Shown one piece after another: positions 34,555 through 45,642 of a stretch of DNA of 64,000 nt. Numbering within the stretch: position 1 is the stretch's first letter; each line of letters opens with the position of its first letter. The position numbers were made by a program, and so were the translations under genes. Origin of the DNA: Dryomyza anilis (Eukaryota > Arthropoda > Insecta > Diptera > Dryomyzidae); the NCBI GenBank assembly GCA_951804985.1, contig OX638136.1:7753852-7817851 (forward strand), read 5' to 3'. A model generated the notes under the pieces. The model was not told the origin of the DNA and ran no database searches. It saw only the letters and a program-made list of their open reading frames with translations.

Positions 34555-35686
34555 AATTCGGTGCTACTTTCATTTTTCGTCTAACGCCCGCAGTATTCTG
34601 AATCCTATACACTACATCATTAATTCTTTTAATTATCTTATATGGTCCTTCGCAGTGTGTTTGTAGCTTAGGGGATAAGCCTTTCTTCCTTTGTGGGTTA
34701 TAGAGCAAAACAAGCTGTCCTTCCGAAAATCCCCCTGAATTTGTTCGCAAGTCGTATCTGGCCTTCATCTTGTCACTCTCAAATTGTGTACGCTGTCTTA
34801 CAAACTGATGCACATCGTTCATTTCTTCACATTTTCTGGAAACATAATTGTGTATAGGAATTCCAGCTAAAGGACTCGCACCAAACTTTAAATCCGCAGG
34901 TAATCTTAAGTCTGTTCCAAAAACAATTTTAGATGGTGAAGCTGCTGTGGTATCATGAACCGCCGTTCGATAAGCTATGAGGAATAGTGGTATGTGTGTA
35001 TCCCCATCTTTTTGATTTTTATCAACCACTTTTCTGAGATACTCTTCCAAAGTCCGATTAAATTTCTCCACCATGCCGTCTGATTGCGGGTGCAAAGGCG
35101 TTGTTCGTGTTTTGTGAATGTTGAGGACTTTGCATACTTCTTTAAATACAGCAGACTCAAAATGTCTTCCTTGATCTGAATGCAATTCTAACGGTACTCC
35201 AAAACGGCTTACCCAGTTGTTAACTAATGCCTCCGCAACTGTTGTGGCTTCTTGATTTGGCATGGTATACACTTCAGGCCACTTGCTGAAGTAGTCGATG
35301 ACGACAATGACATACTTATTACCCGCATCACTGATTGGAAACGGCCCGGCGACATCCATGACAGTACGCTCGAATGGTGCTCCCACGTTGTACTGATGCA
35401 TCCTGCCGCGACTTCTGACTGTTGGTCCTTTTGCTGGTACACATTGCGGGCAACTGCGAATCCAATCGGCGCCTGACTCTTGGCATCCAATCCAATAAAA
35501 ACGTTTCTTTACCTTCTCGACCGTTTTATTAATGCCCAAATGACCACCACTAGATCCACCATGGTATTCCGCTAATATTTCTTTTAATTTGACTTGGGAA
35601 CAACAATCAAACTTCGAGCGGATGTGCCACCTTCTTTTTCCCATACACGATATAAGCAACCATCTTGTAGCTTTAAGCTCTGCCAC
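34529..35686 (-). CDS. Gypsy-b integrase, open frame of 385 codons
   Basis: Integrase inserts the DNA copy into the genome. The zinc-binding domain has H42, H49, C79 and C82. The catalytic core has D111 (VMDVAGPF), D171 (LHSDQGRHF) and E207 (GMVEKFNRT), with 35 residues between the last two, so the DD35E triad is intact. The C-terminal part has the GPYKIIKRI...VYRIQN segment typical of the Ty3/gypsy integrase tail. The frame then runs through a deletion joint near 34554, so its last about 10 residues come from LTR sequence. The upstream limit is arbitrary: integrase is normally released from a pol polyprotein. Confidence 0.85.
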   Translation of the reverse strand: MAELKATRWLLISCMGKRRWHIRSKFDCCSQVKLKEILAEYHGGSSGGHLGINKTVEKVKKRFYWIGCQESGADWIRSCPQCVPAKGPTVRSRGRMHQYNVGAPFERTVMDVAGPFPISDAGNKYVIVVIDYFSKWPEVYTMPNQEATTVAEALVNNWVSRFGVPLELHSDQGRHFESAVFKEVCKVLNIHKTRTTPLHPQSDGMVEKFNRTLEEYLRKVVDKNQKDGDTHIPLFLIAYRTAVHDTTAASPSKIVFGTDLRLPADLKFGASPLAGIPIHNYVSRKCEEMNDVHQFVRQRTQFESDKMKARYDLRTNSGGFSEGQLVLLYNPQRKKGLSPKLQTHCEGPYKIIKRINDVVYRIQNTAGVRRKMKVAPNFSCDLIMN

Positions 35687-35705
35687 TGTGCCCAGTAGGC
35701 TTTAG

Positions 35706-36218
35706 TTATTGGACTGTCGGCACTGTCCCACGATGGTTTTTTTGCTGTTCCTTAAACATCATGATTTTTGTGAGGTCGGGATCACTCTTTTGATCAATTT
35801 GAATTTGTTCCGGAGTCCATTTTTCATCGGGCAAAACATTTAGCAAACGAATGTCAATTATGTTTTCTTTTCTTTCCGCTCTTGAACAATGTCTGCATTC
35901 TAGTTTACATAGGCGTCGTGACAGAGCATCTGCATTTCCATGATTTCCTCCTTTACGATGTTCCATTGAGAAATCGTAACTCTGTAATCGTTCTATCCAA
36001 CGCGCAATTTGGCCTTTCGGATCTTTGAACTGAAGTAACCGTCGTAGTGCTGCGTGATCGGTTCTCAAGTGAAATTGTTGTCCGTACAGATACTTATGGA
36101 AAATTTTCACACTTTCAATTACAGCAAGAAGCTCCCTCCTGGTGACACAGTAATTTCGCTCGGGCTTGGACAATGTTTTACTGTAGTATGCGATCACTTT
36201 TTCTTGCCCATTGATCAC
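35706..36218 (-). pseudogene. Gypsy-b RNase H, N-terminally deleted
   Basis: The frame has RRELLAVIESV (Glu), LRTDHAALRRLL (Asp) and the linker to integrase. A deletion at about 36220 joins it to the RT palm and removes the first RNase H strand with its catalytic Asp and the RT thumb, about 300 bp compared with gypsy-a. A frameshift separates it from integrase near 35700. Confidence 0.8.
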
Positions 36219-36790
36219 TTGAGACTTGCAACTATTTTATCTTTATCGGTATGCACTCCTTCCGTGGTAACTCGATGACCCAGATACTTGACTTCTTTCT
36301 TTAATAGTGAGCATTTCTTTGGGCTAAGTTGTAGACCCGCATTTTTCAATCGAAGGAATACTTCCTCTAGATTTCTTAGATGTTCGTTGAAATCCTTCCC
36401 CATAACAATGATATCATCAATGTATACTAGGCATAGTCCAAATGGCATTACCAAAAATTGCCATAGTCCATCTCCAGTACTGAATGCGGTCGTCTCTCAA
36501 TCTTTTTTATCGATTTCTACGTTCCAGTAACCGCTTTGCAAGTCCAACGTTGAAAACCACTTAGCATTAGATAGTGTATCCAAGGTGTCATCGATTCTGG
36601 GCAGTGGATAACTAACTTTCTTGGTGACATCATTAAGTTTTCGGTAATCAACGCAGAACCGAGTACTACCATCCTTCTTTTTCACCAATACTACTGGTGA
36701 ACTCCATGGACTCGCAGATGGTGCAAATGTGATGCTTCGTCTCTTTTTGCAAATGGTACCCTTCTTGGTGCTTGACGAATTGGGTTAGAA
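36215..36790 (-). pseudogene. Gypsy-b reverse transcriptase, broken
   Basis: Two frames: 36497-36688 holds the fingers and palm start (VKKKDGSTRFCVDYRKLN, TLDLQSGYWNVEI with the first catalytic Asp) and 36215-36454 holds VYIDDIIVM with the catalytic Asp pair and KYLGHRV. A stop (tctcaatc region, 36494) and a shift separate them. The RT thumb is lost in the deletion at 36220. Confidence 0.8.
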
Positions 36791-37565
36791 TCAACAGTGT
36801 CTATTCGATGTTTTACAATGGCAGTTTTGCCGTCCTTTTGGCCCATTTCAGCAAATATACATCGGTATTTGTCAATTAGCTGTTGTACTTGACTCTTTTT
36901 TTTGGCAGCCAAATCCTTCGTCCACTCATTTATAAACTTCTGAGTAGATTGTTTGTTTATTTGTGGTGTGACATAGTTCTTTGATGTATTTGATTCGCAA
37001 TTTATAATCGCTGACGCCTTTTGACACTGGCCTACCACTGTTCCCTTTTTGATAAATTTTGACGAGTTTTCCAAATTGAGAACTCTTATAGGTACAATTC
37101 TGCCTTTTTTCGCCTCAACAAGTGTTCTTATTCGTTTGCTTCAATAACCCACAACTTGCTTATCCCACAATCTCCATTTAATTTCGCCCAAACAATTGCT
37201 TCTGAATTAGGTGGTATTTTTCTATTTTTATAAGTAATAACTTGTTTCATTTCCGGGCTCTGGTCACAATCAATATTTAGTTGGATCTCCGTGTTGGCAT
37301 AATTCAAAATTTTTCTTGTTAAATCAAGTGTGAAACCGGTCTTTATCATGAAGTCCATGCCAAGTATTATTTCGACTACTATTTCTGCCACAATAAAATC
37401 ATGCTTAACTGCCGTAGTACCAATCGTTATTTTCTTTGTAATCTTTCCTCTGATAGGGGCCTCTTCACCTGTAGCTGTTTGTAATCTTATTCCTACAAGC
37501 GGCTCTACTTTATCCTTAACAAGCAGTTGTGGAGCTGTTGAGCTTGAATGGCATGCTACCATCAA
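36691..37565 (-). pseudogene. Gypsy-b protease remnant and pol linker
   Basis: Frame 37128-37565 is the protease C-terminal part (LVGIRLQTATGEEAPIRGK, ILGMDFM) without a D-T/S-G motif, as in gypsy-a. Frame 36691-37074 is the protease-RT linker, ending near the RT start (KHRIDTVDSNPIRQ...R), and shifts just before the RT fingers. Gypsy-a has deleted most of this linker. Confidence 0.65.
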
Positions 37566-37937
37566 AATGTTTAGTGAGCGGTCGCCATTTTTAAAATTTT
37601 TACGCTACATTTACGCTGCATTTGTTCTCGATGACATTTTAACTCAAATATTTATAAACAAAAATGGAATTTAGATTGGAAATATGTTTTTAATCAATTA
37701 AAGAGTTGTATGTAACTTTAATAAAAAATATTAATAAATAATTAATTTGTAAATTGACAGCTGAGATAGCGGTGCATTCAGTAACAGTAAGCGATTAGTT
37801 ACTGAGCAGTTTCGCCACTGCTGAGGTTGCTAAATGCAGCCAATGAGTTCTTCGACAGTTAAGCTATTTGGCTTTCGAGCAATTTGTGAAATGGAGATTC
37901 TGGGGCAATCGGTTATGGGAGTCAGAACTGACTCGTT

Positions 37938-39401
37938 TTAGTTTAAAGATTGATTTAAATTTACGTTATTTTGGACATGATCCTGAGTTTCTTCATATCG
38001 GGGTTCATTTGCAAATGGATTCATTGAGCGCTTGCGTTTTTTACGACAATCACGTGCCATATGCCCATATGTATCACAGTTGTAGCATTTATCTTTAAAT
38101 TGGGTGTCTCGGTTGGCAGCAGTGTAATATGGTTTAGCTCCACTTTTTAATGCTTGGCAAATTACCTGAAGTAGGTCTTCATTCTCCACATCTAGTTTAC
38201 GGATCTTTGGCGCTGGGCGGCACAACGTAGTTGCTGTCTCCTGTGTTAGCGCTGTGGTTACAGTTTCCGTAAATGTCACTTTCGGCATTGTCACTATGGC
38301 ACGTCTTATTTCCGGATCACGTATGCCGTCAACGAAGGCTTCGATCTTGCACTTTTCTATGAAATCACTCATTGACGACAAATGCGCAAGCCTCTCGACG
38401 TCTGCTGTATACGCCTGCAATGTTTCAACATTTCTTTGCATTCGGCACTTTAGTTCCATTTTGTAGATTTGCTTCATGTGATCACTGCCGTATTTTCGTT
38501 GCAGTGCAGACATAACCGCTAAATAACTGTTTCGATCACTTTCTGGAACAGTCTCCAATACTTCGGCTGCGCCTCCTTTAAGCGCCACGATAAGTGCGGC
38601 TACGCTGTCCTCATTATTCCATCGATTACTTACAGCCGTGGTCTCAAATTGCAGCTTGAAAATGTTGACCGCTGTGGTTCCATCGTCAATCGGCGATTTT
38701 AGCCTCGTACCACTAAAAACAATCTGTGAAGGTCTATTTATCTGCAACACGTGCAAATCTTTTTTTATTTCCTGGATTTCTTTGTCTATACCGTTTTCTA
38801 ATCTTTGGATTTTTTCATCAATGTTCACTCCATGTCATGGAGTGTATTAGAAACTTCCAAAAGCTGCTTAGAATGCTCCTGCATCTGGTGCTTAATTTCA
38901 GTTTGCTGTTGATTAGAACTTTCTAGTTGCTGTTTCGAATTTTCTTGAAGTTTCTGTTCCATTTTGTTGGAATTTTCTAGAGGTTCTTGCTTCATGTCTA
39001 ATTTGAGCTGATTAGAATTTCCTTGTAGTTCTGTTTTAAGTTGATTTGAATTTTCTTGAAGTTTCTTCCATTGTGGTCGAATTTTCTAGAAGCTTCTGTT
39101 CCATTTTGTTGGCATTTTCTTGGAGCTGTTTGGAATTGTCTTGAAACTGTTGTTGTATTGCTCCGAGTAACTGGCTCAAATCAAAGCTTTGGGACTGTAC
39201 TTTTTGCTCCGTGTCCACACTTTTCGATGACGCTGTTGCAGCTTCCACTTCAAACTCGTGATCTGCGAGGTCAATGCCTTGGTTCTCTAATTCTTCCATT
39301 AGACTCTTTTGTAGTTCTACTTTCGTACCTACAGTTGGAAGATTATGAATCGCCAGCTCCTTCTTTAGCTGGTCGACTTTAGGTTGTTCGAATTTAACCA
39401 T
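37938..39401 (-). pseudogene. Gypsy-b gag, frameshifted in the coiled coil
   Basis: The start is MVKFEQPKVDQLKKEL at 39401 (SAP-like motif), followed by the Gln/Asn-rich coiled coil, which loses frame near 39040 through short deletions in its repeated blocks. The frame from 38828 to 37938 (296 codons) holds the capsid region and an intact zinc knuckle, CYNCDTYGHMARDC (C-x2-C-x4-H-x4-C). A four-codon deletion (STSD region) is seen near 38370 relative to gypsy-a. Confidence 0.85.
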
Positions 39402-39431
39402 TTTGTATCACAATCCCACTTCTGACACCAA

Positions 39432-39774
39432 TGTTACGAAAATTCAGTCTAAGAAAAACTGTTCTACGAGTTCGTATCGCTGGATTGTGTACAAAATAAA
39501 AACACACTAATATTTGGTTTTAATTGGTATTATTGCAACTAGTATTAATTAACTTTATTTATTTAAATAACAACTTAAAGAATAATCACTTGTATCAACT
39601 GCTGAATTTATACAATTTAGCTTAGCAATGTTCACTCACGAGACGCACTAGTTCACAATCAAATCACAACTGAAGTGCTGTACCTCTGATGTGGCTCCCT
39701 TATATACTGCATGCATCAGTTCGACACGTTTCGACAAGCTTCGACTTGTTTCGAGAATGACGTTTCATAAATGA
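39432..39774 (-). repeat. Gypsy-b 5' LTR, outer part lost
   Basis: Starts tgttacgaaaattcag next to the primer-binding site (39415-39431). It keeps the polyadenylation region and TATA box (plus 39699-39706) and ends at the deletion joint gtttcataaatga/tggtatgg. Confidence 0.85.
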
Positions 39775-41780
39775 TGGTATGGCCATTATCGAAACCCTCC
39801 CGACCATGGTTATTTATTAGGCCCTTATTTTAAATAACCCCTATACAACTTACTTCACCATTGCTTACATTTTAGTTCGTCTCAGTATACTCCCCCAACT
39901 AACTATTAAATAATTAAACCATTATGTTTATCACCACTATATCACGTTGTTTATTTTATGAATTATTTAAATCAAATGAATAAAGTTAAGAAGAGCAATT
40001 ACGTTACTTCAAAATTTAAAAAAAAAAATTAAATTCAAGCCATAAATGAAAATGGAAAATCTCAAATGTGATCATAAAAAATAACAACCAAACCCAATTA
40101 TTGAAAATTCAATATCTAAATTAAAAAAAAAAATCATGACTCACCCTTTTGTGTCAGTTACGAAGAATTGTGCACAGTTCTCTCGGCTATATGGTGGGTT
40201 AGAAAAAAATAATTAAATTTTGGAGACTTACCCCCTTCTGAATTGATTTACTGAATGAATTGAATGAATTTGTACAGATTTTTAAAGAAAAATATAATTA
40301 AAAAATTAATTAAAAACGAAGAAATAGGTAATACACTTGAACAAATTTCAAAGTAAAAACAAAAAAAAAATAAAGTGAACACTCATCAAATGATCAATCC
40401 AGCAACTTCAGAAATCTCTTTATAGTTTTTAAAAAGGCTGGTTAAGAATGAAAATAATTTTTAAAAAAATCTGTTGGTAAAAAAAATGTTTTGAAAACAA
40501 TGTTCAAATTCAACATTGGTTTTTTAATACAAAACAAACAAAAAAACAGGATACGTAGAATACTTCGAAATAGTGTGTAGACTTGTGAAAATATTGATGT
40601 TTCCCTTCTTCAGCAAACACTGATGTATATCGTATGCAGTTAATTGGAATAACGAATTTTTGAGACGAATAAAAATGTGTTCTCATCTGGAAATGAAATG
40701 TATTTTCAGTACTGGGTAACCATTTAATGGTCAAGCTTTCACACAACTCAACACTTCATCACTAACTCACCAATTAAAATTGCTGGGAAATATATATGTG
40801 TACAACGTGTGTACAACACACTTAAATATTCCGCCAATTTAAATAAACTTTAAGGAAACACAATAAAAAAAATATGTTTGAGGAAACACAAAATAATAAC
40901 TTTTTTCACAATGTTAACTATCACACTTCAAAATTTCGCTGTATCGAATCGAACTCAATTCGCCCTTTTTATACAGTTTCTTTAAAATCGATGCTTATGT
41001 GATTTTCATTTAAGAAATGTTCAGTAGAATTGAAAACAACTAAAATAAAACAGCGCCTACCAAAAAAAAAAATCATATTTTAACAAGTGGATTCATATAT
41101 TACTTGTTATAAAAAAAAAAAAATAGCTTACAAATGAATTTAATAAAATGACAAAATGTATAGCCTGCCATAAAAATACCTAAAAATAAAAATTTCTCTA
41201 CAGTGGTTTATTTACCTATATACATTGTTTTTCTATTATATGTTTTACTTTCAGATCCAGCTATGAGCAATTTGAGAAGACGAAGAACGAAAACCACAAA
41301 GCGTCGCGAATAGGATGCGCATTGTGCGTTTCAAGGAGTAGCAATTGCAACAAGTCCTGCAAATGCGCACGCTTTGCAGTGCTGTAGCCGAACAAAAGAC
41401 AATTTTTAACGAGGTTTAGCTCAGATACGGACGGTTTCACGGTAGTGTAATAATAACCATAATATAGACCAGATGGAATTTGAGAAGACAAACTCATTGT
41501 TTATCATATAATATATAAAATATAAAATATATATGTAATATGTAAAATAATTAATAACAATTAAAATAATATATGTATAATTTTAATTGTTTTTAATTAT
41601 TTTACAAAAATTAGAACTGTTTTGTACAAAATTATTCAATTAGTTAATGCGACATAATTTATATTATTTTTGTATGTCATATTTTTAAAGATGCTGTTAT
41701 AAAATTATATAAATTAATGAAAAATGTGAAGGAAAAGTCTATTAAATTACTGTATAACATTTTCTAAGCATTATTTAGGC

Positions 41781-43454
41781 GAAACGAAGAAATAGGTAAC
41801 ACTTGAACCAATTTAAAAGTAATTAAAAAAAAAAATTAACAATCATCAAATCAGCAATCCAGCAACTTCAGAAATCTCTTTATAGCTTTTAAGAAAGCTG
41901 GTTAAGAAGTAAAATAATTAAAAAAAAAAAGCTGTTGGTAAAAAAAATAAAATGTATTTTCAGTACTATATATAATAATAGTTTGGCGCTGCAGTCCTGT
42001 ATAGAACTTCGGCCGAGCTCTCTCACCATTTTAAGCTGTGCGTGTAATATTTGTACTCAAAGTTGTGGGACCTACAGTTTATTGCCGAATCCGAACGGCG
42101 GGTGAGAGCTTTTCATAGACAATGGTTTTACTCTCGTAGGTTTGCCATTTACTGACGAGAGGTAGCGCGGTATAGAAAAATATTTCAATTAAAAGATGTT
42201 GTTAGCCCCAGTCCAGGCTTGAACCTGGGACCTTTCGGCTCGCAGTCCAACGCACTAACCACTGAGCTACCGCGGCTACAGTACTGGGTAACCATTTAAT
42301 GGTCAAGCTTTTACACAACTCAACACTTCATCACTAACTCACCAATTAAAATTGCTGGGAAATATATACAACGTGTGTACAACGCACTTAAATATTCCGC
42401 CAATTTAAATAAACTTTAAGGAAAAATATGTTTGAGGAAACACAAAATAATAACTTTTTTCACAATGTTAACTATCACACTTCAAAATTTCGCTGTATCG
42501 AATCGAACTCAATTCGCCCTTTTTATACAGTTTCTTCAAAATCGATGCTTATGTGATTTTCATTTAAGAAATGATCAGTAGAATTGAAAACAACTAAAAT
42601 AAAACAGCGCCTACCAAAAAAAAAAAAATAATCATATTATTTTAACAAGTGGATTCATATATTACTTGTTATAAAAAAATAGCTTACAACTGAATTTAAT
42701 AAAATGATAAAATGTATAGCCTGCTATAAAAATACCTAAAAATAAAAATATCTCTGCAGTGGTTTATTTACCTATATACATTGTTTTTCTATTATATGTT
42801 TTACTTTCAGATCCAGCTATGAGCAATTTGAGAAGACGAAGAACGAAAACCACAAAGCATCGCGAATAGGAGGCGCATTGTGCGTTTCAAGGAGTAGCAA
42901 TTGCAACATGTCCAGCAAATGCGCACGCTTTGCAGTGCTGTAGCCGAACAAAAGACAATTTTTAACGAGGTTTAGCTCAGATACGGACGGTTTCACGGTA
43001 GTGTAATAATAACCATAATATAGACCAGATGGAATTTGAGAAGACAAACTCATTTTTTATCATATAATATATAAAATATGAAATATAAAATATATATGTA
43101 ATATCTTAAATAATTAATAACAATTAAAATAATATATGTATAATTTTAATTGTTTTTAATTATTTTACAATATAAAATTAGAACTGTTTTGTACAAAATT
43201 ATTCAATTAGTTAATGCGCCATAATTTATATTATTTTTGTATGTCATATTTTTAAAGATGCTGTTATAAAATTATATAAATTAATGAAAAATGTGAAGGA
43301 AAAGTCTATTAAATTACTGTATAACATTTTCTAAGCATTATTTAGGCAGTAGGCTTTTGTTAAAAGAAAACCACTGTAAAAATACAATGGAAATATGTTT
43401 ACGAAGTAGGCCGAGTTAAGAATCATCATTGTTATTTTTAACAATTCGATTGTT
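41781..43454. repeat. Partial tandem unit U6 carrying a SINE
   Basis: U6 starts at the equivalent of U1 2975 and runs to the unit end, so it is a partial unit joined by a non-homologous or misaligned event. Its TATA box is at 42520-42527 and its conserved block at about 42808-43055. A tRNA-derived SINE interrupts it at 41968-42278. The start of the stretch homologous to U1 3168-3404 has been lost on the left of the SINE: the sequence passes from ttggtaaaaaaa directly to taaaatgtattttcagtact. No gene is seen. Confidence 0.8.
41968..42278 (-). mobile_element. tRNA-derived SINE with target duplication
   Basis: A 311-bp insertion in U6, flanked by cagtact (41961-41967 and 42279-42285); the empty site is cagtactggg in other units. 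On the minus strand the head is tRNA-like: A box TAGCTCAGTGG (42259-42269) and B box GGTTCAAGCC (42216-42225) at normal spacing, as in a pol III promoter. The anticodon stem is imperfect and the 3' end lacks a proper acceptor stem, so it is not a functional tRNA gene. A unique body of about 200 bp follows and the 3' tail is AT-rich (tattattatata). The body may belong to a family common in higher flies; this is from memory. Confidence 0.75.
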
Positions 43455-44956
43455 AATATAGTCTTCATTACCAATAACAATTTAACAATTCAAAATAACA
43501 ATTAACTGTTAATGTTGACGTTTAATTTTTATTTTAGATGTCATAATTAAATAAAGTGCGTCAAAAAATACCTTCGAAAAATTAACAATTTCAATTGTGG
43601 ATAACAACAATAAATTAACAATAGATTATTGTCAATGCCATTTTGACCAATATGATTGTTAATTTATTTCTCAGAGTTTAGTATATATAGAAAAAAAGTT
43701 TCTAATTTTAGTTTGGGCAATACTCTTGATAACCATATATCGCTTTCTTATTTATCATTAGATCCGAAATTCTAAAAAAATCCACCAAAAGTAGTCTATA
43801 AAATTAAAAAAAATCTATTTTTTGAATATTAAAATTAGTTTTCGTGATACTATTAAATCAACAGTACATACATTTTATTGTAATTTTAATTTAACAAGGC
43901 ATCGAGTTATTCTAACCAATGTAAATGTAACATTATACAATTTGTACATTAACGATACAGCATGTTGAATCAAACAGATAATCCATATTCAGTTAAAATT
44001 TTTTACTATTCATAATTAACATTATGAATAATAATAATAATTAAATTCATGTACCATGTAAACAACTAACAATATCAGCGTTACCAATAATCAAAAAATA
44101 ATGTCCAACTTAAGATAGTAGTCGATTTTGACATAAATGTATGTGGAAGATTTGTCAAAAAGCCGACCGACCTGTACATTATTTTCTGATTATTGGTAGC
44201 GCTGTATGAATCTGTTTGAAAAAAAAAAACAATATGATATCCGTTTAATTTCTATTTAAATTTATATATATATATATTTTTAAAATTAGAAATTTTCATA
44301 AATATGTTACGTAATAAGAAAAAACTGAGTATGCAGTCAAAATCAGCATACACGATTTATATTACATTGAAGATTGGGATATCTCCATACGAATATTTTT
44401 TTCTCGTTTCTTGAGTAAAGTGTTATTGAATTAATAAATATATAATAATCGACACTAATTTGGGTGTTTCCTAACCAAATGTAAAAAAATATATTTTATT
44501 AAATCGGTAATAAATCATTTACATTTCACGATCGTACAATTATATATTTGATCTGTTGAGTACATAGTTTTAATACATATGTATGAAAAAATTTAATTTT
44601 TCAACTATATAATCACCTATAACTACGGTATAACTTTGCCGATTATGTGTTTTATATTTTATGTGAAACGAGTACAACGTTTTCTTTTGACTATATTTAA
44701 ATAGAAATCATACTCCCAATACTAAAGTTATAAATAATTCAATCTATGTAAACGTGCGTTTTATACGAATTTCTGAATGTAAATGATCTGTACCGCTACA
44801 TTTTACCTAGGCCCGCGATTAATAGGACTATCAAACACTTTTAGAATATTTATGATCATATTATTATATTGAAATCTCAAGATAGAAAGATGAAAAGACG
44901 GTGCCAGATGACAAAATTTAGAAAACTGAGAAAACTAGTCAAAAACTAAAACAAAA

Positions 44957-45642
44957 ACAATACCAGTTGGGAAGGTTAGATCACATGGGAAATTTTAAAG
45001 TAGGTGTAATTATGATAGTTAGGATTATCAAAATTATAGTCGGTCTAAGCCGACTATAAATACCCTACACATATGTGTGGTTACCATTCAAAGTGATATA
45101 TAGGTCACCAGGGTATACGAATCCTGAAAATAACTACAAACATTCAATCGTTGAAGAATTTCCATTCATTTGATACCCATATTTACAAATTCGAATTTCG
45201 ATTTTTTTTTTTGTGAACCACAAGTCTTTTCGCCGGAAAACATTATTATCGTGTATTTGAGCATGATGTCAATATATATTTGACCAAAAAAGTTTACCTA
45301 AGCACGTATACATAAAAATTGATCTTTATATGTACATTTTATATGAGGTATTTGAACATAAGTGGTCGGATCATAGGTCACAATGGACCGATCTCGCACA
45401 TACAGCGTAGGTATATTAGTAATCTAAGTTATAAGTTTCATTTATCTAGCTCTTTAATTTTAAAAGTAGTAGGGATTTCAACAGACAGACGGACAGACAG
45501 ACGGACATCGCTAAAACGACTCAGGAGGTCATGCTGATCAAGAATATATACTTTTCCATACCGGAGATGCTTCCTTCTGGGTGTTACAAACGGCGTACCA
45601 AACTGAATATACCCTTTCACTCTTAGTGTAGGGTATAAAAAC
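44957..45642 (+). mobile_element. mini-me-like element, U7
   Basis: Full-length copy in U7, with the GACA/GACG tract at about 45482-45509, core near 45566-45590 and terminal hairpin near 45608-45637. It has a small extra segment near 45027-45057 (ttatagtcggt...ccgactataa) that forms a short inverted repeat and is absent from U1 and U2. The flanks match the empty sites in U3 and U8. Confidence 0.6.

Larger units (their letters stand above)
34350..39774 (-). mobile_element. Gypsy-b, Ty3/gypsy-type element with both LTRs truncated
   Basis: The most complete gypsy copy. The left (3') LTR remains as 34350-34554 and has lost its outer end and its inner part, so it is joined directly to the integrase C-terminus. 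The right (5') LTR starts at 39432 and breaks at about 39774, where it is joined to unit sequence equivalent to U1 2440. The left flank ccaaatg is U1 near 1017, consistent with the same ancestral insertion as gypsy-a. Internal order is gag, insert, protease, RT, RNase H, integrase. Confidence 0.9.
33311..41780. repeat. Tandem unit U5, with gypsy-b
   Basis: U5 matches the U1 start to about 34349 (ccaaatg), then enters a truncated gypsy LTR. After gypsy-b the sequence resumes at about 39775 with tggtatggccattatcg, the equivalent of U1 2440. The element and its surroundings have thus lost the right LTR end, the mini-me element and the PBS-like motif. The rest of the unit is standard: TATA box 40966-40973 and conserved block about 41253-41500. 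The end is broken at about 41780, where ttatttaggc is joined to gaaacgaagaaatagg, a mid-unit position, which starts U6. Confidence 0.8.

Noticed and set aside
42205..42278. A functional tRNA gene
   Set aside because: The A and B boxes fit, but the anticodon stem is mismatched, the acceptor end does not pair, and the sequence is the head of a SINE with a target duplication.
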